Shown in pieces: positions 1 through 5,941 of a DNA stretch of 8,493 nt; within the stretch, counting starts at the first letter, position 1; the number at the start of each line of letters is the position of its first letter. This stretch comes from Bacillota bacterium (lineage in GTDB: Bacteria; Bacillota; Sulfobacillia; JAJZYS01; JAJYTV01), in contig JAJZIE010000104.1 of assembly GCA_021810725.1 (NCBI GenBank), forward strand, positions 1-8,493, given 5' to 3'. The translations under genes were made by a program, and so were the position numbers. The notes below the pieces were generated by a model. It worked only from the letters and a program-made list of their open reading frames with translations, had not been told where the DNA came from and did not search any database.

Positions 1-871
1 GGAACGCACCGCGCACGAGGGTGCCCGCGCTCGACATCTGGAGCGAGTCCAGGCGGACCTCATGCCCGTCCGCGCTGAACGTCGCTGGACGGTGCAGCGA
101 GACTTGGCCGTGCGGCAGGTAGGCGGACGCTGGGATCCGCAACACCACCTGCCGCGCCGTGTCGCTTTCGCCGAGGGAAACCTTGACCAGGACTTGGGTC
201 GGGGTGGTTCTGCCTGTCCGGCCGGAGAGAGGCGTCGGCACCTGCAGCCCCGGCAGTGACCAATAGCCGGCGGCCGCGTCCGGCGCGATGGCCGTCGATT
301 GCGTCGGCACGCCGGCATTCTCCCACGCGCTCTGGCCATGGGCCTCGAGGTACGGTAGCGCAGGGGGGCGTCCCGCCGTGGCCACCGTAAAGATGAGGTA
401 CGAGCCCAGATAGGTGGCGTAGAACGCCTTGAAGGTCACCGTCTCGCCGCTGATCCGCACAGTCTGCGCGAGCGGCACCAACGCCCCCGTCGCCATGGCC
501 GTCGCGTAGCCCGGCACGCTGGCGGTGAACGCCCGATAGCGCGCCTGGGCGCTTGGCTGGCTGCGCACCGCCGCCAGGGCGCCAAAGGCGCCCGCCAGTA
601 CGACGCAGCCCAGCGCCAGGAGCGCCAGCAGCCGTCGGCGCGCCCGCCAGCGTCGCAGGAAGCCCTCCGTCTGGACCTGAGGTTGCCCACGCCCGTCGCG
701 ACGTTGCTCCAAGACGGACTGCGTGGCTTGCACCCGACCGATCAGAGCCTGGCAGGACGGACAGCGGGCGAGATGCTCCTCGACGAAGCGGACGCTCTCC
801 GCCGAGAGCAATTCGTCGCGGTAGAGAGGGAGAAGGTCCTGGACCAAGGCGCATTCCCGCTCAGGCGTCAT
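1..871 (-). CDS. Membrane-anchored zinc-finger anti-sigma factor (partial, C-terminus off the left edge)
   Basis: This probably binds and silences the ECF sigma factor encoded just upstream, releasing it when the outer domain senses a signal. The frame is open from ATG at 871 to the window edge, giving at least 290 residues. Residues 7-40 form a classic ZAS/zf-HC2 zinc finger, with Cys7 and the HxxxCxxC motif His33, Cys37, Cys40. An Arg-rich stretch at 73-80 is followed by one membrane helix at about 81-102. The rest (104 onward) would lie outside the membrane and matches no domain I recognise. The start ATG shares the sequence ATGA with the sigma factor stop codon, a 4-base overlap that suggests translational coupling. 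A longer minus-strand reading frame over 60-854 is a shadow: it lacks the zinc finger. The role is well supported; the signal sensed is unknown. Confidence 0.85.
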   Translation of the reverse strand, partial: MTPERECALVQDLLPLYRDELLSAESVRFVEEHLARCPSCQALIGRVQATQSVLEQRRDGRGQPQVQTEGFLRRWRARRRLLALLALGCVVLAGAFGALAAVRSQPSAQARYRAFTASVPGYATAMATGALVPLAQTVRISGETVTFKAFYATYLGSYLIFTVATAGRPPALPYLEAHGQSAWENAGVPTQSTAIAPDAAAGYWSLPGLQVPTPLSGRTGRTTPTQVLVKVSLGESDTARQVVLRIPASAYLPHGQVSLHRPATFSADGHEVRLDSLQMSSAGTLVRGAF

Positions 872-1341
872 CCTTCGCTGCCTCCCTCGAGATCGGTCCT
901 GATGCGCGCAAGCAGCCGAAAGTAGCGCACGCGCGCCCAATTCTCGCTCCGCCCGAACTCCTTCGCGATGTCGGCATAGGGCCGCTGCCACAGGGCGCGC
1001 TCCAGCAGCAGCACGACGTCGTCGGGCGTCAACCGGGGGAGCCAGTCCTCGCCGCCGGGAAAGGGCTGGGGAGCCCCGTCAGCCGGTGGAGGCATCCTCG
1101 CCTCTGCTTCCCTGCGCCGTCGTTCACGCCGCCGGTGGCCCGCGAGAACCCGGCGGGCGATGCCGAAGAGGTAGGCCCGCTCGCCGCCGCCGCGGTAACC
1201 ACGCCAGGAGATCAGGGCCTGCAGGAAGGTCTCCTGCGTCAATTCCTCGGCAAGCGCCGGGTCCCGGCAGAGCGCCGTGAGATAGCGCAGGACCCTGGGA
1301 CCTTCGGCACCGTACCATGCCTCGAGGTCCTGCCCTGGCAT
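868..1341 (-). CDS. ECF-family RNA polymerase sigma factor
   Basis: This is a group 4 (extracytoplasmic function) sigma factor of 157 residues, a normal length for the family. Region 2 covers about residues 8-72, with the typical acidic helix (DPALAEELTQETF) and a promoter-melting segment ending in a very basic stretch (GHRRRERRRRE). A Pro/Gly-rich linker follows at about 80-100. Region 4 covers about 103-152, with a helix-turn-helix (YADIAKEFGRSENWARVRYF). The start ATG at 1341 is preceded by GGGAGGG with a 6-base gap. The gene overlaps the downstream anti-sigma gene by 4 bases, which fixes the partnership. Region 4 lacks the usual LP..R.VF opening and has LTPDDVVLLLERAL instead, a modest divergence. 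Which promoters it recognises cannot be read from this window. Confidence 0.9.
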   Translation of the reverse strand: MPGQDLEAWYGAEGPRVLRYLTALCRDPALAEELTQETFLQALISWRGYRGGGERAYLFGIARRVLAGHRRRERRRREAEARMPPPADGAPQPFPGGEDWLPRLTPDDVVLLLERALWQRPYADIAKEFGRSENWARVRYFRLLARIRTDLEGGSEG

Positions 1342-1347
1342 GCCGTT

Positions 1348-1354
1348 CCCTCCC
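1348..1354 (-). promoter_or_regulatory. Ribosome binding site of the ECF sigma gene
   Basis: GGGAGGG on the minus strand lies 6 bases before ATG 1341 and supports that start over internal ones. Confidence 0.7.
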
Positions 1355-1451
1355 GATAGGTTAGTGGCGGTCTGGCCGCCGTTTCGTTACACGCGCGAGG
1401 GCAGGTGCCGAGGCCGGAAGGCCGTCGGGCCCAGTCCCGTCCACAGCTGAA

Positions 1452-1484
1452 CCCGGGTCCGAGGTGCAATGCACCTGACCCGGG
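1452..1484 (-). terminator. Hairpin terminator candidate after the acyltransferase gene
   Basis: CCCGGGTC (1452-1459) pairs with GACCCGGG (1477-1484), and AGGTGC (1462-1467) pairs with GCACCT (1471-1476). This is a 14-bp stem with a 2-base bulge and a 3-base AAT loop. It begins 32 bases past the stop codon of the minus-strand acyltransferase and lies between it and the co-directional sigma operon. No T-run follows on either strand, so it is not a textbook intrinsic terminator. U-poor hairpin terminators are common in GC-rich bacteria. A protein-binding site with dyad symmetry upstream of the sigma gene is the main alternative. Confidence 0.5.
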
Positions 1485-1516
1485 CGCTATGGGAGCACCG
1501 CCTCTTGCCGTGGTGG

Positions 1517-2755
1517 TCAGCCGACAGCAGCGAAGTGCGCGACGATGATCGCCGTCGTCCAGGACGCGGCGACGCAAACGAGAAGAACGAGTACGGTCGC
1601 GACCCGGTCCGTCGCCAACTTGCGCGAGTGCCGGATGGGGTTCTCCAGCAGGTGGTAGGAGAGCATCGCGGTGAGAATCGCACCCGCGATCTCGATTGGC
1701 GTCCACGGCCAGCCGGTGAGCGGGTGCACCAGCTGCCTAGGCAGGGTCAGCCACACGTAGTGCGTGAGGTAGAGCGAGTAGGAGATTGCGCCGAGATACA
1801 CCAACGGGCGGGTTGAAAGCACCTTGGTGACGGCAGTTCGCATGCCGCCGGCCCCCGCCCAGATGAACAGCGCGGTCGCCCCGCAGGGCAGCCAGGCGAG
1901 CCATCCGGGGTACGTGCTTGTCGCGTTCAGATCGACGAGCGCGATCGCGAGGAGCACGACGCCTGCCACGACCGCGACGCGCTCGGTCCACACGGAACGC
2001 GTGGGTTTATGCGTCGTGATGACGGCGAGAAACCCGCCCAAGCCGAGTTCCCAGAACCGTGTAAAGGGCGAGTAGTACGCCGGTGTGGGGTCAGAGGCAG
2101 AGATGTGGATCGACCAGAGCGCAGACACCCCGACCGCCACGGCCAGAGCGATCGTGAGCGCCCGCATGCGGCTGCGCGCCGGCACGAAGTGCGCGATCAG
2201 GAAGACGAGTAGCGGAAACGCGAGATAGAACTGCTCCTCGACAGCGAGAGACCAGTACTGCGTGATGAGCGAGGGGAAGATGCCGGGGACGAAGTAGTTG
2301 CTGCCCGTGGCGATCAGGCGGAAGTTCGCGGCGAACAGCGAGGCCCATCGCACGTCCCCTGGCAGGTTGGGGTTGAGACGCGGTCCGAGAACCCACCAGG
2401 CGACCAGCAGGGTGAGTACGAGCGTAACCGTGGCCGCCGGCACGATGCGGCGAATGCGCCGGGAGTAGAAGTCCATCAGCGCGTCGCCCAGGCTCTTCTC
2501 GGACTCGCGCATCAGCAGTTGCGTGATCACGTAACCGCTGATCACGAAGAAGACGTCCACGCCGACGTAACCTCCACCGAATCCCGATATGCCGGCGTGG
2601 TTGCCGACGACCAGCAGCACGGCGAGCGCACGCAGGCCCTGAATGTCACGGCGGAACTCTTGACGCGGCGCGACCCGTGGAAAGCCATGGATCGGAATGC
2701 GGCGAGGAATCGCTTCAGTGAGTTGGGACGCCAATCTCCTTCGCCACCTCCGCAC
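1517..2755 (-). CDS. Acyltransferase-3 family membrane protein (OafA/YrhL type, no fused SGNH domain)
   Basis: Members move acyl groups, usually acetyl from cytoplasmic acetyl-CoA, across the membrane onto envelope sugars or lipids. The 412 residues show family hallmarks: R-x10-H (Arg42 to His53) in the first helix, FFVISGY at 69-75, the basic RRIRRIVP at 99-106, and WSLAVEEQFY at 168-177. About ten hydrophobic helices make up the body. After LLENPIRHSR, one more helix (VATVLVLLVCVAASW) leads to the C-terminus. In OafA-like proteins this extra helix leads into an outer SGNH domain, but here the protein stops. A separate SGNH hydrolase lies in the divergent operon. The start is uncertain. GTG 2755 is the first possible codon after an in-frame TAG and has no good Shine-Dalgarno site; TTG 2734 is an alternative. 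The conserved domain begins near residue 34, so either start keeps it whole. Confidence 0.88.
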   Translation of the reverse strand: MRRWRRRLASQLTEAIPRRIPIHGFPRVAPRQEFRRDIQGLRALAVLLVVGNHAGISGFGGGYVGVDVFFVISGYVITQLLMRESEKSLGDALMDFYSRRIRRIVPAATVTLVLTLLVAWWVLGPRLNPNLPGDVRWASLFAANFRLIATGSNYFVPGIFPSLITQYWSLAVEEQFYLAFPLLVFLIAHFVPARSRMRALTIALAVAVGVSALWSIHISASDPTPAYYSPFTRFWELGLGGFLAVITTHKPTRSVWTERVAVVAGVVLLAIALVDLNATSTYPGWLAWLPCGATALFIWAGAGGMRTAVTKVLSTRPLVYLGAISYSLYLTHYVWLTLPRQLVHPLTGWPWTPIEIAGAILTAMLSYHLLENPIRHSRKLATDRVATVLVLLVCVAASWTTAIIVAHFAAVG

Positions 2756-3263
2756 CTATTGCGGGTCCGAACGTCCATCCCGGCACGGCGCCGTAACCTC
2801 GCGGTCGCGGGTATGCAGCCCCGTCGTGTCGAACTACGACAATGTCCGCGGCGGTTCCTTGTGGCGGTTGCTTCTTGACGCCGCCAGATTATGGCTGCAT
2901 GAGACGCACCCGCCCGCCACGGCGACCTTCGCGCGCATCCCGCGCGGCGCGGGGCAATGGGATCGGCTGAGGGCGGGAGGTAACGCGCGGCTCCCGCGAT
3001 GCGCGTCCACCGCCCGTTGCGGCAGGCTCGCGCTATAAAGGGCGCGAACCGCGTGCGGCTGCCCCTGGGGCGCCGGGCCGCGTCCGCTTTGCAGCGAACG
3101 GCGCCGCGCACATCCGCTCACGGAGTTAACGCGGCAGCGACATATTGGCGAGGGCCGTCCACGCTGGCACGCGTCCGCGCTGTTGCGCGGAATCCGATCA
3201 GCCTCGCGCTTTCCAGACATTCTTCGCCCCTGTTCGACCCGCTTCGGCAGGAGCGGCCGCGCA

Positions 3264-3420
3264 CCCTGGCAAATGACTCATCCCGGAAGGATACCGAAGC
3301 CTACGTGGCACCACCGGTGTTTCGGGGATGACGGCTCTCTTTCGACCGTCGCGCCATCCAGGGTTGCGGGCTGTGGCAGCACAGTGATCGGCGGCCGTCT
3401 GCTCCCTGCAGAGCGTACCC
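3264..3420 (+). promoter_or_regulatory. Structured 5' leader (riboswitch or attenuator candidate) of the SGNH-LCP operon
   Basis: Consecutive helices fill the space before the SGNH ribosome site: ATCC 3280-3283 with GGAT 3289-3292; CCGAA 3294-3298 with TTCGG 3321-3325; GGAT 3326-3329 plus GACGG 3330-3334 with CCGTC 3346-3350 plus ATCC 3356-3359; CTGTG 3371-3375 with CACAG 3380-3384; and GCTC 3401-3404 with GAGC 3411-3414. The segment GGGATGA (3325-3331) can instead pair with TCATCCC (3278-3284), giving two exclusive folds. The order GGCAAA, short hairpin, ACCGAAGCC, hairpin, AGGGTTGC loosely recalls the c-di-GMP-I (GEMM) aptamer, and TGGCAA could pair imperfectly with TTGCGGG. The invariant GCAAAGCC core is not exact, so membership is doubtful. 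That the RNA folds is seen; that it regulates is inference. Confidence 0.3.
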
Positions 3421-3426
3421 AGGAGG
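3421..3426 (+). promoter_or_regulatory. Ribosome binding site of the SGNH gene
   Basis: AGGAGG is a perfect Shine-Dalgarno site. Three in-frame ATGs follow, at 3429, 3435 and 3438, with gaps of 2, 8 and 11 bases. The 8-base gap favours 3435 as the start. Confidence 0.8.
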
Positions 3427-3434
3427 ATATGTGG

Positions 3435-4406
3435 ATGATGGAACGCCGAAGTGCGTATTGGGGATTGCGCGCGGTTCTCTTCACGGTTTTGGCGGCGCTT
3501 GTGACCTCGTCGTTGATTGTGGAGGCACTGCCGCCCTCGGTCCGCAAGACGTTCGCCGAGTCCCCGCCGACGTCGCACAAGCGGGGGGGGTCGGGCGGAA
3601 CGAACCTGAACAATCCCTCCGGAGGGGCCGGCAGACCGACCGTGCCGCAGATCCCCGGCGCTTTCACCGGCACCGTCACGGAACCGCAGGTCGGCGGCGG
3701 TTGCGGATTTGCGCTCTCAGGTCAGGTCAATCCAGCACCGGTCGGCAGTTGCACGGTCCTTGAGATCGGCGACTCGCTCGGCAACGACCTTGGCTGGGGT
3801 CTTCAACGCGAAGTTGCGCCGGACTCAGGGCTGCGCTTGATCCAACTCGACAAGTCTTCTACTGGCCTGGCCAACTCCGGTTTCTACAACTGGCCGGTCG
3901 AACTCGCCTCGGACTTGCGTGCATACCACCCACAGCTCGTGTTGATCAGCCTGGGGGGTAACGATGAGCAGGGCCTGTACGCCAACGGCGAGGCCGTGCA
4001 GTTTCCGACGGGGGCCTGGCAGGCCGCCTACACCGAGCGCGTGCGGGAACTGGTAGGCGAGGCGACGGCGAGCGGCGCGTACGTGCTCTGGGTTGGCATG
4101 CCAAACATGCAGCAACCAACTTACGGCCAAGGCATGCAGCTATTGAACTCGATTTACCGGCAGGCTGTGACCTCCGAGCCAAACGCAACCTTCGTGCAAA
4201 CCTGGCAGCTCTTTTCGAACCCGCAGGGCGCCTTCCAGGCGACCGCCATGGTAAACGGCGACAGCGTGACACTGCGGTCTACGGACGGCATCCACTACTC
4301 GTACACCGGCGAGAACGTGCTGGCCACGTACGTGCTGCGGGAGATGGCGCTCGTCTACCATGTCCAACTCGCACCGACGAACCCGCAGCAGATTACGAGC
4401 TGGTAG
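3435..4406 (+). CDS. Membrane-anchored SGNH/GDSL hydrolase, DUF459-like
   Basis: This is a serine esterase or acyl-transfer enzyme likely acting outside the membrane on acylated envelope polymers. It has 323 residues from ATG 3435. A signal-anchor helix sits at about 11-32. A Gly/Ser/Pro-rich spacer at about 43-88 is followed by the catalytic domain from about 105. SGNH blocks are complete: GDSL at 112-115 with nucleophile Ser114, Gly144 in KSSTGLANSGFYNWP, GGND at 174-177 with Asn176, and DGIH at 284-287 giving Asp284 and His287. The pattern GDSLGNDLGWGL plus STGL..FYNWP is what I know from DUF459 proteins, often linked to envelope acylation. Cys90 and Cys106 flank the domain start and could form a disulfide. 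It heads an operon with the LCP gene and is divergent from the acyltransferase-3 gene, whose missing SGNH domain it may supply. Confidence 0.88.
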   Translation: MMERRSAYWGLRAVLFTVLAALVTSSLIVEALPPSVRKTFAESPPTSHKRGGSGGTNLNNPSGGAGRPTVPQIPGAFTGTVTEPQVGGGCGFALSGQVNPAPVGSCTVLEIGDSLGNDLGWGLQREVAPDSGLRLIQLDKSSTGLANSGFYNWPVELASDLRAYHPQLVLISLGGNDEQGLYANGEAVQFPTGAWQAAYTERVRELVGEATASGAYVLWVGMPNMQQPTYGQGMQLLNSIYRQAVTSEPNATFVQTWQLFSNPQGAFQATAMVNGDSVTLRSTDGIHYSYTGENVLATYVLREMALVYHVQLAPTNPQQITSW

Positions 4407-4408
4407 CA

Positions 4409-4414
4409 GGGAGG
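4409..4414 (+). promoter_or_regulatory. Ribosome binding site that fixes a TTG start for the LCP gene
   Basis: GGGAGG lies 2 bases past the SGNH stop and 8 bases before TTG 4423. ATG 4441 downstream has no site at usable distance, and ATG 4360 upstream would overlap the SGNH gene by 47 bases without a ribosome site. Confidence 0.7.
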
Positions 4415-4422
4415 GCACAACG

Positions 4423-5670
4423 TTGAGAAAGAGCTTTCCCATGCGCGCCAAGTTCGTCTGGTTAGTGGTCATCGCACTGGTGCTGGTCGGTGCATTTGCC
4501 TTCGCCCGAAGCTGGATGGGGCAGTCGTCCGCGCCTGGAGGCAAGAAGGCTCAGAACTTCTCGCAGAAGATCCCCTACAACATCCTCCTGATCGGGAACA
4601 ACGCGAGACGGGCCCAAGGTCCGCTCTCGCTCGGCACCTCCGGCGGCGAGGCCGACATCCTGATGGTCGTTCACATCAACCCGAAGGCCGACACCACCAC
4701 CTTGATCTCGATTCCGCGTGACCTCCTGATCGCGCTTCCTGGCTGGCGCGTCGTGGAGCCAAAAGTCAAGGAGAGCTTCTTTCTCGGTCTGACCCAGAGC
4801 CCACAGCGGGGACCACAGGTCGCCATGCAGGTGGTGAGCCGCTTCACAGGCATGCCGATCCACGCCTACATCGCCACCGACTTCCAAGGGTTCGAGGACG
4901 CGGTCAACGCAGTTGGCTGCGTGAACGTCTACATTCCCGCCCGGCTCTACGACCCGATGCACAGCAAGGCGGACTTCCAACCTGGATGGCACTGCCTCTC
5001 TGGCCCGTGGGCCCTCGCCTACATCCGCATCCGCCAAAATGCGGCGGGTAACAGCTTCCGGACCAACGACTTCCAGCGCATGGGCGCGGAGCAGCAGGTG
5101 CTGCTTGCGCTGAAGGACAAGCTTTTGAAGAACCCGGTGCAAGCGGCGCTGCACCTTCCCTCGCTGATCTCTGCTTGGAGCAAGGACGTGGCGACGAACC
5201 TCACGCACAGCCAGCTACTCTCACTGGGCATGACGCTTGCGCATGCCCATCTCAACAAGGTGACCCTCGGGAGCGACACCGACTCCATGGCGCTCGCCTC
5301 GATGCCGCTTCCTGGCGTCAACCAGGAGAACGCGATCCTGGGCGCCTACTACGATGTGCTGGACGCGGCGGACGTCACCACGGCACTAAGACCATACGGC
5401 TCAACAGGAGCCTGGACAGGGCTACCGCCCTTCCCCAAGCCGAAGAATGTGCCGATCAAGCTCTATGGCAGCCAATACACCATGGCCCTCTTGCAGAAGG
5501 CCGGCTTTCCGGTGATGTATGGCGGGCCCGCCGCCGGCACGTCGCGCCTCACGGTCGTCTTCCCAAACGGCAGCCCGGCGTCGGGCTTCGTTGTCGGGCG
5601 GGCACTAGGCGCCGGTAACGAACTCGTGGAGCCCGGAAGCGTCACGGAGGTCACCGTGTACGCGCCCTAA
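4423..5670 (+). CDS. LytR-CpsA-Psr (LCP) family envelope polymer ligase
   Basis: LCP enzymes transfer glycopolymers from undecaprenyl-pyrophosphate carriers to peptidoglycan on the outer face of the membrane. The 415-residue protein starts with a basic tail and one membrane helix (about 11-28). The LCP domain spans about 52-235: NILLIG at 53-58, Asp78, ISIPRDL at 95-101, TDFQGFEDAVNAVGC at 152-166, ALAYIRIR at 197-204 and a DFQRMGAEQQ helix at 216-225. Cys166 and Cys191 are placed to form a disulfide. The C-terminal 75 residues (KLYGSQYTMALLQKAGF onward) resemble a LytR_C or PASTA-like module only loosely. Two usually conserved positions differ: Asn60 where most members have Asp, and Glu76 where most have the Arg of RSD. 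The gene follows the SGNH gene by 16 bases, so they are surely co-transcribed. Confidence 0.9.
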   Translation: MRKSFPMRAKFVWLVVIALVLVGAFAFARSWMGQSSAPGGKKAQNFSQKIPYNILLIGNNARRAQGPLSLGTSGGEADILMVVHINPKADTTTLISIPRDLLIALPGWRVVEPKVKESFFLGLTQSPQRGPQVAMQVVSRFTGMPIHAYIATDFQGFEDAVNAVGCVNVYIPARLYDPMHSKADFQPGWHCLSGPWALAYIRIRQNAAGNSFRTNDFQRMGAEQQVLLALKDKLLKNPVQAALHLPSLISAWSKDVATNLTHSQLLSLGMTLAHAHLNKVTLGSDTDSMALASMPLPGVNQENAILGAYYDVLDAADVTTALRPYGSTGAWTGLPPFPKPKNVPIKLYGSQYTMALLQKAGFPVMYGGPAAGTSRLTVVFPNGSPASGFVVGRALGAGNELVEPGSVTEVTVYAP

Positions 5671-5775
5671 CGCCCTAATTCTCCCGCATGTGGATCATAA
5701 GTAGGGATTGGGGACCAACATGTGCTCGTCCGGACGGTGGATGTAACAGGAGAGCATCGTGCGTACGGAAGGGTC

Positions 5776-5897
5776 CCCGGCAAATCGGGTTGGCAGAAAT
5801 CTGGCGGCCGGTGAATCCGGCTCCGGCCTGGGGACGAACAGGAATTACACCTGGTAAACGAGTCGCCCCAGGGAGCACAAACTTCGAAGGCAAGTGC
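5776..5897 (+). ncRNA. Strongly folded intergenic RNA candidate, family unknown
   Basis: The strongest element is a 14-bp compound stem. CCTGGGG 5827-5833 pairs with CCCCAGG 5866-5872, CGA 5835-5837 with TCG 5863-5865, and CAGG 5839-5842 with CCTG 5850-5853. It closes a 7-base AATTACA loop and leaves a 9-base bulge (GTAAACGAG). Just before it, GCCGG 5807-5811 pairs with CCGGC 5817-5821 around the loop TGAAT. CCCG 5776-5779 pairs with CGGG 5786-5789 around GCAAAT. Just after, GCAC 5875-5878 pairs with GTGC 5894-5897. No T-run follows, so a plain terminator is unlikely. It could be the 3' end of the LCP transcript, a leader of the 5941 gene if transcription starts upstream, or a small RNA. Strand and function are inferred. 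Confidence 0.35.
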
Positions 5898-5924
5898 GCA
5901 ACACGTCAATATTATTCCGATTTG

Positions 5925-5941
5925 TGGTATCTTGTTGGCCA
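5925..5941 (+). promoter_or_regulatory. Extended -10 promoter, probably driving a leaderless transcript
   Basis: TG at 5925-5926, one base, then TATCTT at 5928-5933 form an extended -10 element inside an AT-rich patch (5908-5936) that stands out in this GC-rich DNA. The spacing puts the expected transcription start on or next to A5941, the A of the ATG of the next gene. A -35 is weak (GTCAAT at 5905-5910). No Shine-Dalgarno site precedes that ATG, which agrees with leaderless translation. Confidence 0.5.

Larger units (their letters stand above)
2756..3434. other. Divergent intergenic region with no convincing gene
   Basis: About 680 bases separate the minus-strand acyltransferase from the plus-strand SGNH gene. 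Reading frames here are Arg/Pro/Ala-rich, lack ribosome sites and contain no recognisable motif, so I call none of them genes. Possible promoter elements are weak. CATAAT on the minus strand (2889-2894) is a -10 candidate for the acyltransferase, and TATAAA (3034-3039, plus strand) lacks a correctly spaced -35. The right part (3264-3420) folds into hairpins and is listed separately. The plus-strand frame of the SGNH gene stays open back to 3183, but that upstream part shows no signal peptide or domain and precedes the strong ribosome site at 3421. Confidence 0.5.

Noticed and set aside
60..854. Minus-strand reading frame of 264 codons in the anti-sigma region
   Set aside because: The other minus frame carries the zinc finger, membrane helix and ATGA overlap; this one has no domain.
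553..1359. Long plus-strand reading frame of 268 codons opposite the sigma and anti-sigma genes
   Set aside because: Arg/Pro/Ala-rich, no motif, no ribosome site, and fully antisense to two genes with clear domains. It is a GC-rich shadow.
1386..1391. TGTAAC on the minus strand as an ECF -35, with a second TGTAAC at 5742-5747 on the plus strand
   Set aside because: No CGTC-like -10 at proper spacing behind either, and a 6-mer is expected several times by chance in this length.
3034..3039. TATAAA as a promoter for the SGNH operon
   Set aside because: The nearest -35-like hexamer (TTGCGG, 3017-3022) is only 11 bases away, so the element is not properly formed.
4462..5208. Minus-strand reading frame of 248 codons inside the LCP gene
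   Set aside because: Antisense to a gene with complete LCP motifs; its His/Arg/Asp-rich composition is typical of a shadow.
5741..5775. Glycine riboswitch, suggested by AGGAGAGCATCG
   Set aside because: The matching CTCTCAGG half and the GCCGAAGG-GCAA block are absent.
5806..5872. Cobalamin riboswitch, suggested by CCGGTGAATCCGG
   Set aside because: The GCCACTG-type B12 core and the remaining conserved blocks are missing, and no B12-related gene is nearby.
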